Shown here piece by piece: positions 51,125 to 63,099 of a DNA stretch of 64,000 nucleotides (position 1 is the first letter of the stretch; each line of letters begins with the position of its first letter). Made by a program: the position numbers and the translations under genes. The stretch is taken from NCBI GenBank assembly GCA_914767715.1, contig OU612074.1:17406062-17470061 (forward strand). Direction: 5' to 3'. The stretch is from Membranipora membranacea. Taxonomy: Eukaryota; Bryozoa; Gymnolaemata; Cheilostomatida; Membraniporidae. The notes beneath the pieces are model-generated. The model made no database searches and had not been told where the DNA came from. It worked only from the letters and a program-made list of their open reading frames with translations.

Positions 51125-51480
51125 TATTTGATTATGTGGTAAGCGCGTCTGCCACTTGACCAGCCGGTTGTGGGCTCGAACCCCAATTGGGACCCAAAAG
51201 TCGTTTTGACTTTGTCTGATCACATAGTCCCTTCGGATCAGGACTTAAAACAATGGAGGTCTTCTGTATGTACAACAACCTCGTGCATGCAGCTAAAAGA
51301 ACCCTCCTGTATGGTATAGCTCTATACAGGAGGACGCTGTCATCAGCCGCTGCAGCTCCGGCCTTGTCGCTGTATGCTTCACGCTGGGTTAAAGCTGTCA
51401 GTGATTGAAGAGTGGCACTAACGACTTGGAACCCTAGTCGTCACTATAACAACCTCTTCCTAGCAGCACCTCGGTGCAGT
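51125..51480 (+). mobile_element. tRNA-derived SINE, copy 2
   Basis: The head has GTGGTAAGCGCGTCTGCC and GGGCTCGAACCCC. The body shares TTCGGATCAGGAC, AGGTCTTCTGT and TGCAG-TAAAAG spacing with the SINE at 48,381. An internal hairpin CCTCCTGTAT / ATACAGGAGG is at about 51,303-51,335. Confidence 0.7.
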
Positions 51481-51801
51481 CATCATCTACCTAGATGGAC
51501 AGCAACATTATTAATCAAACCACCTTCCCTGATCAAACCAGCAAGTTTGTCCCAAACTCCCTGATCCTACATCAAACATCATAGACAACAGTTACTGCCA
51601 AGTTAAAATTTGGAGAGGATGTGAAGTGTGATTAGGAGGGACTTTCCATGAATAAAACAGACTACACATAGTATTATTATGTAAGGAAATCAGTTGATGG
51701 CTGGCAGCATTAGATACCAACAAATAAATGAAAAGCACCTAGATACCGCCTTCACATAACCGTCTAATGAGATAACATACCAGTAGGCGCCTTTGATTTA
51801 C

Positions 51802-52603
51802 CTTCTCCAACATTGTCTCACAGTTTTCCTTACAGTATTTTAATACACATTTGCGCTCAGCTATTTGAAAAAAAGAAAAGAGTAACAGTGGGTTGATAAT
51901 GTACCGCAGAAATCATGTGATTGGAATCGTTGACTTGTGTTGTTAGCCAAAATCTTCATTTTGTCGCTTCATCAAAGCTTGTCCTGACAGGACTTCTCTC
52001 CTAGTTTGATTATGCACTTTGCTCCAGTTTTCTGTAAGATATTGACACATTTTGGAGTTGTGTTCTCATATACATGAGGTGATTAACTACTTAGTCGATT
52101 TTGTTGCATAGAGCTTGACAGTTGAAATGTCTCATCACCCAAATATATAGGTATGGTGGTAGCTTAAGTGCTCAAATGTGGCCAGGGCTGATGATATCTC
52201 ATTACTATCTACATTCCATTTCTGGGAACGTATTTGGTATTAGAAATGCTAACACGTCAAACCGGGTAAAATTTGAGCATGTAGTTAAACTAGCATTGTG
52301 GCTGCTGATGATTATCAGAATGATATCTTTGAGATGGATGATCAACATTGCCAATAGTTGGTCAAAAGGTCAATGTTCGATAATCACTTATATCACCACT
52401 CAACATTATACTTATTTGGTGGCAATAGTTTTAATTATAATATATTATATTATACTGATATTGTGTCAATTAAATTTTGAGTGCTGTACACATAGTGTTA
52501 TTACATAATATAATTATATTAGTATATAATAACTGTATGGCTGTATACCTGGAGGAACAAAGGAGAAAAGTTCACCTTCTCCATCATAGGTGAAATAATT
52601 AAC
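51802..52603 (-). CDS. Two candidate exons, unresolved gene
   Basis: Minus-strand segments 52,603-52,549 (VNYFTYDGEGELFSFVPP) and 51,860-51,802 (ERKCVLKYCKENCETMLEK) are open, bounded by AG and GT, and join in phase through an Ala codon. They may belong with segments at 54,921-55,050 and 49,459-49,537. No family is recognised. Confidence 0.35.
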
Positions 52604-53741
52604 CTTAATACCAGCTAACATCATCTCATCCTCTTTACTTTATATAGATTTCCATCCCAGGCAACAAAAATTTGGTGCTAGCTAACGTTAGGCCGCTCCC
52701 AAACCAGCCATACTAAACTCTAGCTAGCATTAGCTCCTCTAGGATATAACTTGCCTTGCTTTGCACCATCCAGAAAAAAAGACTGCTGGATCTACTGGTA
52801 GTATTATAGTGAGGGAAGGGGTGAGTTGGGTTGATTGCAGTAGGGTGGGCCTATTCAGATCATTATCACCTCAAATCACAGATTTACACATAGGTATCAC
52901 TTGCTAGGAACATCAAAGTATCATCTGACAAAACAAATCCAAGAAATCAAAAAGGAATCACATCTGAATTCTCAGCGCCAGTATATATACATTGTAAAAC
53001 AATCTAAATCTAAAAAAACTATAGCGGGTTCTCAAGTTATCATGACAACAATTTCTCTCGGTGGAATTTTTTCAAACATCTGGAATGTATAATGCTGAGT
53101 TAGGCAGAGCGTTTGGGACAAACACTGTGCACGCCGAAAGTGTTTAGTTAATAATAACAGTTGTCAAGTTGTTGTTATTGTGCAGACGATTCCCAAAAAG
53201 CGTTTGACTATATCAAAATATCATTTATTATTTCATAGTATGTAATCTAGGGTTGCCATTTTCGATTAGGCACAAAACTACTTTAAGAGCTTTCAAGATT
53301 TATGACAACAGATTACTATCAATATAAACAATAACTGCATCATATTTTTACAATGCATGAAACCATTGGGAAAGCTATTTTTTCTCCCCATGAAAGATTA
53401 CGGATACGGTAGAAAGGATGTAGCCATCAGTAGGCAAAAACTATGCACTGTCAATAAATAAGGTTATAATGAGTGGTATTCATTACTTGTATGAGTAATT
53501 TTTAATTGGTCAACAGTTATTGGTCGGCCACCAAAATGATAGACAGTCACAGATTTGCTTGCCTGGTTATTGAAAAAGGGAAAGCAGAAAGCCGAACGAT
53601 TAAGCAGACAACTGACAGGGGTCCCTATGAACACAAACAAAGCTATAGAAAATTTCAGGTGACATAACTTGATATTATATTACATGAACTTGCTCTCCCG
53701 GCTCCCGGACATGCACTGAAATAAAAAAAACATTAGGAAGA

Positions 53742-53849
53742 GAATATACGCTTCAGTCCATGTATGACGAATATACGCTTCAGTCCATGTATGACGAATA
53801 TACGCTTCAGTCCATGTATGACGAATATACGCTTTAGTCCATGTATGAC
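53742..53849. repeat. 27-bp minisatellite, four copies
   Basis: Four head-to-tail units beginning GAATATACGCTTCAGTCCAT, the last with one C-to-T change. The unit length keeps a minus-strand frame open (YIRHTWTEA), which I take as fortuitous. Confidence 0.95.
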
Positions 53850-54920
53850 GAATGTAAAACTTTGATGATAACAACCATATATTATATGTTGCATGTATTC
53901 ATTATATATTTGACAGTCAAAATGGTTATCAGGAACTATGGTGTGGGATGTAATATATCCCAGTCATCTATTTTGTAATATTTCTAATGTAATGAGGGGT
54001 TCGATTCAAACATGGCAACATTCGAGGATGAGGATGCGACCATTATGTGCTATGAGTAATTTATTACACTAATTTATTTTACTGATTTAATTCACACACA
54101 GAGATTTCCTTATTCTCCATGACTTTGACCAAGGAGTTAACTTTAACTCCTTGCTTTGACTATCCTAATCTTCTGCAGACAAAAATTAAAACTTATATAT
54201 AAATTATAACCCTACATATTAATCTCTATGTAAGCAGTTACACAATCTAGCCGGCCGAGCAGTCACGGACAGGCACCTAATGAATTAGGTTGGCATGATT
54301 TTGCTGGGGTCTAATCTAAACAAGTATATTATGTCGGATGTTTGTTTGTTTTGCAAGACACGGTGAGATGGCGTGGAAGGCATTGGTCTCACAAAAAAGT
54401 ATAACGTCATACCAGATGGAGCAATCATCGGAATATCCATAAGGATGACAATACTCAAAATAAATATCAAGGGCACAGATCAAGGTTAATTGATTCGCGC
54501 ATACATTATTAGAATTCAATGCGTCAAAAAAATGCTTTCCCTTCTATCGAGGCGGATATGAGAATTCCAGAAAAGTCTGGCTAGGTAACCAATTCTTTTA
54601 CATCTGAGGAGGCCCAGCTATAATTGAAAAAGACAGAGACTTCTTCAGATGGAGATGGAACCTGGTCCAGCACCAGATCTGCCTGCTCACTCTTTACCTC
54701 TAACAAACCAATATAAATTTTTATGACTTAGAATTTAACAAATTTTAAATCTGCAAAATAAATATTCATGAATACTCTTATTAATTCGGTAGCGCAGGGG
54801 TGTCCCATCATCCCTGGTGTTATGATTAAAATATTTATAAAGGATGATCTTCAAATTGTCACTTGGAGCCAAAATAACTCAATTGCAAACAGGTTAGGAA
54901 TTGCAAAAAATTGTTTATAC

Positions 54921-55050
54921 CTCAAGATCCGTCCTCGTGCTGCTGGCCGGCTGAGGGGAAGCAAGGTCAAATGCTGTTTAAATTCAGCGTCACCGATCTT
55001 GATCTCAATGATACCTTTGGTAATCTCCCCTTCAGAGTGGATATGTATAT
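54921..55050 (-). CDS. Candidate internal exon, unresolved gene
   Basis: Acceptor CTACTCACAG and donor TTGAG/GTATAA bound 130 nt, open in only one frame. It begins IHIHSEGEITKGIIEIKIGD and continues to RPAARGRILR. Alternating hydrophobic residues suggest beta strands. A segment at 54,700-54,582 (LVLDQVPSPSEEVSVFFNYS) may follow, but its acceptor is weak. The product is not identified. Confidence 0.45.
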
Positions 55051-55662
55051 CTGTGAGTAGCAGGACAATAAGTAGGATAGCACAGTAACATGTTTTCTGA
55101 TTGAGCTACTTATCTGTGTTTACTATGCACTAATGATGACATGATAGTCAAGCACATTAGCCGAGTTTTGGTGAGACCTTGTGCTCGCCTAACACCTGGC
55201 AGCGAACCTCTCAGGTTTCAGTGGATCAACATACCTTTTACTGCAAAAATCTGGCAGGCAAGATTTTGGCACGTGCTCAGAGCATGCTTCTTGCCAGCCA
55301 CCCTGATCGCATTTTATCTAGAGTGTAGCAGTTCAAATTGATGGGGTGAAAATTTACTCACAAGTGCTACGATATAGCTACCAATTTATTGTGTTGAAAT
55401 TCCACTAAAATTTATTGCCGAAAAAAGAAGAAGAATACATTTCATCAACCCCCAACCCCACCACGCTCCTATGATAGTTGTGGATATTTGCCAGATATCA
55501 AATTTTAATTTTAAAGGTTAAGAACGGGTTGAGGTCCTATCATTTCAATTGAATATTCATTCTGTCAGGCATTATGAATAAAATAGGTAATGTTCCTGGG
55601 CACTGTCCAGGTTATATTCAAGGTAGTAGTTTGAATAATCATCTGCGCAATGCAATCGTTCT

Positions 55663-55690
55663 GCCTTGTCACGTGGCGGAGTGACAAGGC
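55663..55690. repeat. 10-bp inverted repeat GCCTTGTCAC
   Basis: GCCTTGTCAC and GTGACAAGGC face each other across 8 bp. Confidence 0.75.
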
Positions 55691-55749
55691 TATCCTTACA
55701 GAGCCACGGCCAAAGAAACTTTATTCTTGTTTCTAATTACAATTATAAG

Positions 55750-55845
55750 GATGATCACATAACAGCAGCATCTAATAGCTGATCTCGGACGCTGACCTTG
55801 GTCGAATAGACGCTCTACCACTTGAACAATATGCCTAGCTGACTC
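55750..55845 (-). other. tRNA-like fragment
   Basis: The minus strand contains GTTCAAGTGGTAGAGCGTC, similar to a tRNA D arm/A box, but no matching B box or acceptor stem follows. Possibly the head of a decayed SINE. Confidence 0.3.
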
Positions 55846-56048
55846 CACCCTGTTGTAATGTTTGTCGATACAACACAACGTACACTCAAGGTGGTATTAC
55901 TGTTTCACTTTATCGCCATGTTATCCGATTAACTTTATCCAAATCCCTTGTAAGAGGCCCTTCACTCTGAAATAGATCAAGGCGATCGCTGCATGTCGAT
56001 GTACTCAAATTAGCATTTTTATCATGTCACGTTATGTAACGTATTTAC

Positions 56049-56086
56049 CTGCGGTATACTACCGTCTGGCATGTGAATGTGGAAAT
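56049..56086 (-). CDS. Candidate short exon, unresolved gene
   Basis: A polypyrimidine acceptor (TCTTCTGCTACCAG) and donor CCGCAG/GTAAAT enclose 38 nt reading FHIHMPDGSIPQ. It enters in the same phase as the exon at 55,050 and resembles its IHIHSEGEI start. Confidence 0.3.
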
Positions 56087-57667
56087 CTGGTAGCAGAAGA
56101 TGAGCGCAGAAGTGTTTACCTTTCAGATGGTTTTAGCCGGCATGTGGTGGCTTTGTGTACTGGAGGCACACTACCTGGGTTCTAAACAAACGATGACGAA
56201 AAGTCACAGACGGATTAGGTGACTATTTTGACTGGCTAAGAGCTCCTTCTGCCTCCTGTTTTGTGATAAGAAAACGTCGTTGGCCATTCAACAAAGTACA
56301 AACAATCTAGTTTTGTCAGGATGGGAAGGGGTGAGATGGCCGATTAGTTGGACAGCTGTATTATTATCAGGGAGTTTGAAAGGAAATGATAGAAAGTTAG
56401 CTAACGTTCAGTCCCACTGCTGGTTATTACCATCTGATGTAATGGTTTCAGAGGCATAGGTGACACTAATCCCACGGATACGAGAGAGGGCATTACTATA
56501 CAAATGTTCCAGCCTTTAGTGTTAGTGTATACTTTCACTGATCAAGTTCCAATCTCATTAATTTGACTTTTTGCTGCAGTTGAGTATCTAGGCCCCACTA
56601 GAACTCAAATATTTTTAATGACCGACTATGTAGGAATTGTTCTTTGAAATTCTAAGTTTCACCTTGAATCCTTTTTTTACTACTTGTGTTCCAAAATTCA
56701 TAAACAAGCTGTGTTTTTGCCCAACTTGACAACAGGAATTATCATTCAAGATTCAGATAGTTGATTTTAATTGAAGACACAGCGGCGTAAGTCACATATT
56801 ATCTATATCTATCATGATGTCACAGAGAAACAGCGTTATTAATTTTTGTTAATCATTATTTTGATGAGCCCGTTCAAGGGTAAATATTAATTCTGGATCC
56901 TGTTTGTAAAATCATAATGATATACGTCTACGTCTTTAGATAGCCCCATCAGCAAATAATCTCTGCTTTATAAATTTTAATTAATATACAAATTATGCAA
57001 CAGATTTAACAGACGTAACCGTGTTGACGTCATAGATTTACTGAAACGCTAATAAATACAAGGGATACATACTTGGACAAAACATTCAAGGATATCAACC
57101 AAGGCCAATAAAAGAAAAATTTTTGGCTCAAATTTTGCAATTTGCATAAAAACCGGAACACATGTACATTTATAGGCACTGCTCACGATGACATAATCAA
57201 TTAGAATTCTCCTAGACGTTGTAATTGGGATTTCCATGAGCTTCACCAAAATTCATTATGTGCGTTTGAGTAAAGTTGTTCGTACTACACTGCGGTCGAT
57301 GGAAGCGGCGTCCCTTATCAATCACCAATGTTGGATTTTCACTACCAGCGACCAATGAGAAGTTTGAGCACTTGAAAACTTAACTCATTTCACTCCAATA
57401 CATTTATCCCAGGTAATAGGAGGAAAATAATGAAGATTACTCACACAGAATAGTGAATAATGCAAACCACCCATCTCAATTTAGGAGTTGCTGCCCCTGG
57501 CTTGTTCAATAAAATAATATAATTCATTTATATTATTTCCATAGTTATAGTGAACCTAGTGAATGATGACAATAGATATACCCTGCAGTATAATTATCAA
57601 CAGCTAACCTCTAATATGTTTTGGATGGCTGGTGAGGGTGCCTCTCAGTTCTAGAGGAGCCCTATGA

Positions 57668-58634
57668 TTTCCGAGGTCTTTTGGCAGGATAGGTGTAGAG
57701 GTGTTGGTGTTCCTGCGACACCATAGTTAGCATACTGATCAGCCCTTCCTTTAGCTGAATCTCTGAAGTTTCATTTTGCAGCTACATGGAGCAATGAGGT
57801 GATGAAAAAAATACATGCACTGAATGTATGTATACAGCAGTTAATTCCGACTTAATAATTCATAAACACTTGTTCATTCAGACTATTTTGGTCCCATGCA
57901 ACTCAGGCTTCGCAGTTAGGGTTAAGTTTGATGGTCTCTCTGAGATCTTATTGAAATTGGCTCATGCAATTCCGGCAAGGTAGCAATCATGTTGCTGCCA
58001 ATATAGCCTGTCTTTGTTGTGGGTGGAAGGGGGGGGGGAACAACAAAGCTTGTCACAACAGTCTACTGCTAATGCATCTAGCTAGAACAGTGAAGTGATG
58101 GCCACGTCAGATTGGTTGTGACGTCTGCACTTTTGCCTCTTCTCACCAATTGACCTGTGAATTTTCGGCTACTGGCCACTTTCAAATGGTCAACAACAGG
58201 TATAATATTATGGCTTTGTCTTCCTATGTTGACGAAAAGTCGAAGTCATATCATCAGGCGATCAAAATCGGATCATACTAATAATTTAATATATGTCATA
58301 AGAATTAGTATAGAGTGTATATGGAAGTCATGACACAACGGCATGATCGATCTCATGTCTATATATATATAACCATCAGGTGAGCACACACCATCATTAG
58401 AATTTAGTAATTACTACCTGAGCAGAACATTTTATCATGCAACAGGAAATCTGAAGATATCAGTCAAGGGTTATCAACACAAATGACTATAAGCTCTGCA
58501 CTGGCAGATGAATGAGTTTACTTACAGGCCTAGCATAGTCTGGGCAGACTGTCGGGGGTGAGTAGGTGTCCCATCCACATCCACCCTGGCAGCCTGCCCA
58601 GGCTTGCCCCAGCACTTTCAGCCTGCATTTGTCT
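57668..58634 (-). CDS. Last two exons of a Cys-rich protein, unidentified
   Basis: Exon 58,634-58,526 has strong splice sites (CTCTGCAG acceptor, GTAAGT donor) and one open frame reading DKCRLKVLGQAWAGCQGGCG then WDTYSPPTVCPDYARP, with four closely spaced Cys. It ends in phase 0. A following segment entered after CCATGTAG at about 57,784 reads LQNETSEIQLKEGLISMLTM and ends PAKRPRKS before a stop near 57,668. The spacing GCQGGCG is loosely like a cystine-knot or other extracellular module, but I cannot assign a family. Upstream exons were not found. Confidence 0.45.
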
Positions 58635-58699
58635 CTGCAGGTAAAGTGAGCCTAAGAGTGGATTACTCCTGATGTGCAATATAATGGCATTAGGTTCGC

Positions 58700-61340
58700 A
58701 AGCATATCTGTGAGTGATATTCAATATACAATCTCGCTGTTGTTTTGTAATCAGTTGGAAGATACTATGAATACCCGAGAAAATACCATCAAACTAATTC
58801 TGTGGAGCAAGCTGTTCAAGCTTGAACACCAAAAAAAGTGTTACCAAAAAGGGCGGTTATCGCTAACTGGTAAACAATCAATAGAAATTCATAGAAAATT
58901 CAGAGAAATTCAGACAGGAGCCAGGGAGTTTGTCACAATAACCCGGCAGGGACCATCGAATAACTTGGGCAGTATTTACTTTAGGAGTTGCCCACACCTT
59001 TTGACAGACAAAATCGAATCATGGCAGCCTATCAAGGTAGTATCACAGACAAAGTAAAATTATGACATGCCATCGTACAGAGATGATACCTATATGTTGC
59101 AGTATTGTTTTGGTTTAAAGGCCCTTGTCAATCGACGAAATTCGTGTGTTTTGATGTAAGGGCATGCGTCAATCCGGCAAATGTCGTTGAAATAGACGAC
59201 GTAGGTGCTATGTTAATACCGGAAGGCCCTCAGCAGTGTCGTGTATCGTGTGGATGTGAAGTGAAATGGCGGCGCTAACTCAGGGTGCATTGAAGCCCTA
59301 AAATCCCTGATCGAAGCATTATCTTTGAAAAAAGAGCCGGTATATATTCTGGAATGTCTACTCAATGGTAGTGTTGTCTTTATGCATCGGTTTAGAACAG
59401 CGTATGCAAGAGTGCACACTATGAGGTGAGCACTCTGTCATAACAGCTCAATAACCAATAGCTTTGCACTGGAAGTGTCCCAATTTCTTCACAGTCACTG
59501 TCAATTACACAACGCCAAAATAAAACTTCCGCCGATTCATTCAGAGGCAGCAATCGCACAGTTACATCCCAGAATCATGTATTGACTGACTGTCAAGGGC
59601 ATGACGTAAAAGTATTTTGCAATGTTGTAACAGCGCGCTGTTTGCAAATCGGATTTATGGGTACTGTGTGTATTTATATTAAGGGCCGAGCCGGCTATTA
59701 TTGTGTATGTGCCAACCGCTGTTTCGATGACATGACAAAGACAAGTGAGACAAAGAGGGACGGCTATTTTCAGTACCAGATTTTTCCCACAGCCAAGGAA
59801 ATAAAATTGTAACAACTAGTTGTTGCAAGACAGCAGAAATCACAGAGTTGAACTAAGCAGGCATTCCCTCGATATTTTGGGGTGGATGAGCATTGGGCAA
59901 TTTGGGCCGGTATTTCAAGCGCGCCTTTTGAATTGTCATAGAATTGTATCCTATATTGTTGCGCAACTCCAAAAAAACCACGGACTGTAATTACCTCTTT
60001 CCAAAAAGTGTATCTGATGTACAAGAATGTAACATTGAACTAATTTTTGATAAAATTTATTTGAAAACAACCTGCACCAATAAAACCGCAGTCATGATCC
60101 ACGGAGAAAAGAAGGACCTCTGCTAAAATGTGACAACAGACTATCATTCAAAGCGATAACAAAATTAGGAGAGCTCATTTCATTATGATATAAGAATTAC
60201 ATGTTATAAAAAAGTGATACTACACCACGCAAAAGAAGAACGATTGTTTATAATGCAGCAAATTTTGAGCAAAATTGTGATTTCAAAACTTTTTTTCTAA
60301 CATAAGTAAAATGCCACATTATTAAGTTTTACACCAGCGGATAACCAATTCATCTGAACAAGTAGACTTATTAAAAGATATTGAACGCATGGGATTATGT
60401 AAATGGTGAAAACCAGTCACATCATGTTGGTGTAGTTCAGTAGCGTGGTAAAAGCCTGCTGTCGTTCATATTTTGTTGTTGTTGTTGTTGTTGTTGTGAG
60501 CGTCGCAAAGTAAAAACGGTAAATAAAAGATGAAACGTATCGCTTTACAAAAATGCATAGGATAAATGGACCGAAATGTAGTCAGAAGTTTTCCAACCTC
60601 AGGATATACTAATAAGAAATACTGAAAGAGAAAACGCTATTTACAATGATATAAAAATAAAACCTTATCAATAGTTTATAAGGTGCATACATTACTTGGG
60701 TCATTTGGTAGTACGCCGGAAGAAGTACAATTTAAAAACCGAGAAAGAATGTGCCGTTTCAACTTAAAGTCTCCATTTTACAGCCAATTAATTCTGGGGA
60801 AGTTATTAAAACAATCGACTCACAAAATATAATATTAAAAGAAAGCTCTTGACTAGAGATTTTCACTCCTCTAATTTTTTGTTGTTCGTTCATAATAAGC
60901 TGAGTCAAAATCATTCTTTATAGGGGGAAAAGATAATAAAAACGATTACTGAGAGTTGCCCGCTCCTGTTTCACAATAAAGTCATTGGATAAAAACTGAA
61001 ACTGTAGATGATAATAATATAACAGGCAGTGGGGAAATATTCATGGATAAAAAACTCATTGAAAAAAAGCACCAAAACAGGGATCAGGATAACTCGTGGT
61101 ACTGAAGAAATCCTCTGTCGACAAGGACAGAGCTCATTTTGCGGTTGACATGAAGTAGGGATGATTTTGTAGGATAATAAAGGAGCCTTTGAACTGTGTC
61201 TTAGTGTTTAAGCACAATCATATTGCGTATAAAAAGCTAGTCCTGTCCCTAAGAAAACCGATAACGCTATCTTCCACACTGTTTTGAGATAGGAAGGTCT
61301 GTGGTAAGACCCCCAAATACGGGTCAGAGGAGGGGAGCCA
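58700..61340. other. Gene-free interval
   Basis: No supported exon. It contains a (TTG)8 microsatellite at about 60,473 and several copies of a loose motif related to GGAGTTGCCC (58,984, 60,953; also 57,484 and 41,761), perhaps relics of one repeat family. Confidence 0.4.
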
Positions 61341-61341
61341 A

Positions 61342-63093
61342 TCAGATCAAGCTCTCCACCACTGCGTAATAGTTCTCCCCCTTTTCGTTCTTGAACCTGA
61401 TGTCGTATAAGTTTGTCATCGCCTGTGGGTTATGGGTGATGTATACGCCTTCATTTTGAAGTGCTATAGGGTATTTCATTTTTGGAGTTGCCCATTTGTA
61501 GAGACGCGATGCTAAGTCAGCGTCATCGAGTTTGCTAGTCAATGGCGTGACGGGGAGCGTACCGTCATACAGATTTTTGTGTGTATAGTATCCCTTGTAG
61601 TTTTTACGTGTGGAGCCGCTGTGAAGATGCTCAAAGTGGTCTTCTTTGGTACGTACTGCGAATGGTAGATGCTTCAGCATCCTGTTCATAATATCTACAT
61701 CTTCAGCACCCCATCTATAGCCCCATCTGTAAAGGACATAACAAAATTCATATTACTCAACAGAATTCAACTGGACAACTTGTGGTGATGCAGTAGATTC
61801 ATTAAAATGCTAATGCTATTGGGCATACGTAATATGACAAACTATGCAATGACATCATCCAAGGCCAACGAATTTCGTTAGACGGATGTCACTTTATGTG
61901 TTTTATTTACATGTCGATACATTTTCTTTACCCTAAACTACAAAGACCAAAGACACAACAGACTGTTACCAATCCATTGCCATTGTAAATCGTTGAAAAA
62001 GACGCTAAATAAAGGCACTGTCATTATTCCAGACGCCAAGACCCGAGGTCAGAACGCTCCTTCACCCCTCACCTAAGATTTACAAGACCCCTTATAACAA
62101 TGGCACTCACAGACATCAGCGGACAATTAATGTCTGTCAGCTGGATGTGTACAATCTTTTGGGTGTGGTACTTGGGTTGACAATGGTGTATGTGTTTGTT
62201 TTGCAAAAACCAATGAATACTCAATGACAAAACCGTAATAGGTACCAATTACTTCTTTGAAATCTAAGTATATGGGACTAACCACAAGTGAAATCATTCT
62301 AATCTAGTGGGTTGTCAACAGTGCTCAAACTTTTCGCAATATCATATCTTTTGTATTTTCACTAAAGGATTTTGTTTTACAGATTATTAGTCATAGGCTG
62401 TATTTTGAAATTTGAATGAATGGAGCCGTTGTCGTCATCAAAGATAGTAGTATCAATATTAATGGTCACCATACACAAAAGCTGTAATTCAAACCCCACG
62501 GAAATAGTAAACATAGTGTTCAAAACTGGAGTTAAGCCTAATCTCCAATGGCTTAATCGAATGTTGCGGTGACCCTATTTTCGTCCTACAAGGGCAACAG
62601 TCACTGTCATTAAAATACCTAATATCTTATTAGATATTTCCACCGATTCTCTCAATGAACTGAGTTGCTGAAATCACAGCAGCCATTTGTGTCTATCTAT
62701 TACGCATAACGAATTAAGATAAGACAGACTGTAAAACAAACAGAGTGATGGGAGCGGCGTTAAAGCTTATCTCAGACCAATGTATGGACGTAGCTGATGA
62801 CGAACAGAATTTCAAAACCTATACAATATCTACCTTATGATAAAGGAAACTTTGAAAGGCATAAAATGGGGATTTTCTGGCCAAAGATTAAAACCAAAGT
62901 AAACCATGTGACATTTGACATGTTGTATTTTGTGTTTAACCAGAATGTTCGTATAGTGCTCTATAGAGATAATAGATCTGAAACTCAGATATTGCAGTGC
63001 TATAACTCTATGGTAGACTGTCCAATCGCTTACCTTGTGTCCCATCCTCCGATTTTATCATAGTCCTCAAAGCACGCACCAATCATACCATAC
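61342..63093 (-). CDS. GT7-type glycosyltransferase, chondroitin GalNAc-transferase-like (C-terminal exons)
   Basis: Exons 63,093-63,034 and 61,726-61,342 join in phase through an Arg codon. The joined segment runs YGMIGACFEDYDKIGGWDTR into WGYRWGAEDVDIMNRMLKHL, then DHFEHLHSG, ending AVVESLI. The G-W-D then W-G-x-E-D-V-D order matches the galactosyltransferase/GalNAc-transferase C-terminal region of chondroitin synthase-related GT7 enzymes, where the E-D-V-D region helps bind donor sugar and the following His-rich stretch coordinates metal. Such enzymes are Golgi type II membrane proteins that build glycosaminoglycan or related chains. Only about 148 C-terminal residues are in view. The N-terminal exons, including the membrane anchor, should lie beyond 64,000. 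Exact acceptor and donor specificity cannot be told. Confidence 0.75.
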
Positions 63094-63099
63094 CTGAAA

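Noticed and set aside
52122-52508. 128-residue hydrophobic open frame
   Set aside because: AT-rich composition, no domain, no splice context; hydrophobicity follows from base composition.
53742-53849. Repeat protein with YIRHTWTEA units
   Set aside because: A four-copy 27-bp minisatellite explains the frame.
54921-56086. Lon protease or PLAT-lipase domain
   Set aside because: Only the short HIH-P-D/E-G pattern resembles Lon, and the downstream sequence fits neither family.
58674-59057. 127-residue plus-strand open frame
   Set aside because: No recognisable motif or repeat of codon-like structure; it overlaps scattered repeat-like GGAGTTGCCC sequence.
59582-59812. Cys-containing 76-residue plus-strand frame
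   Set aside because: No signal peptide, no splice sites and no family resemblance; length is within chance.
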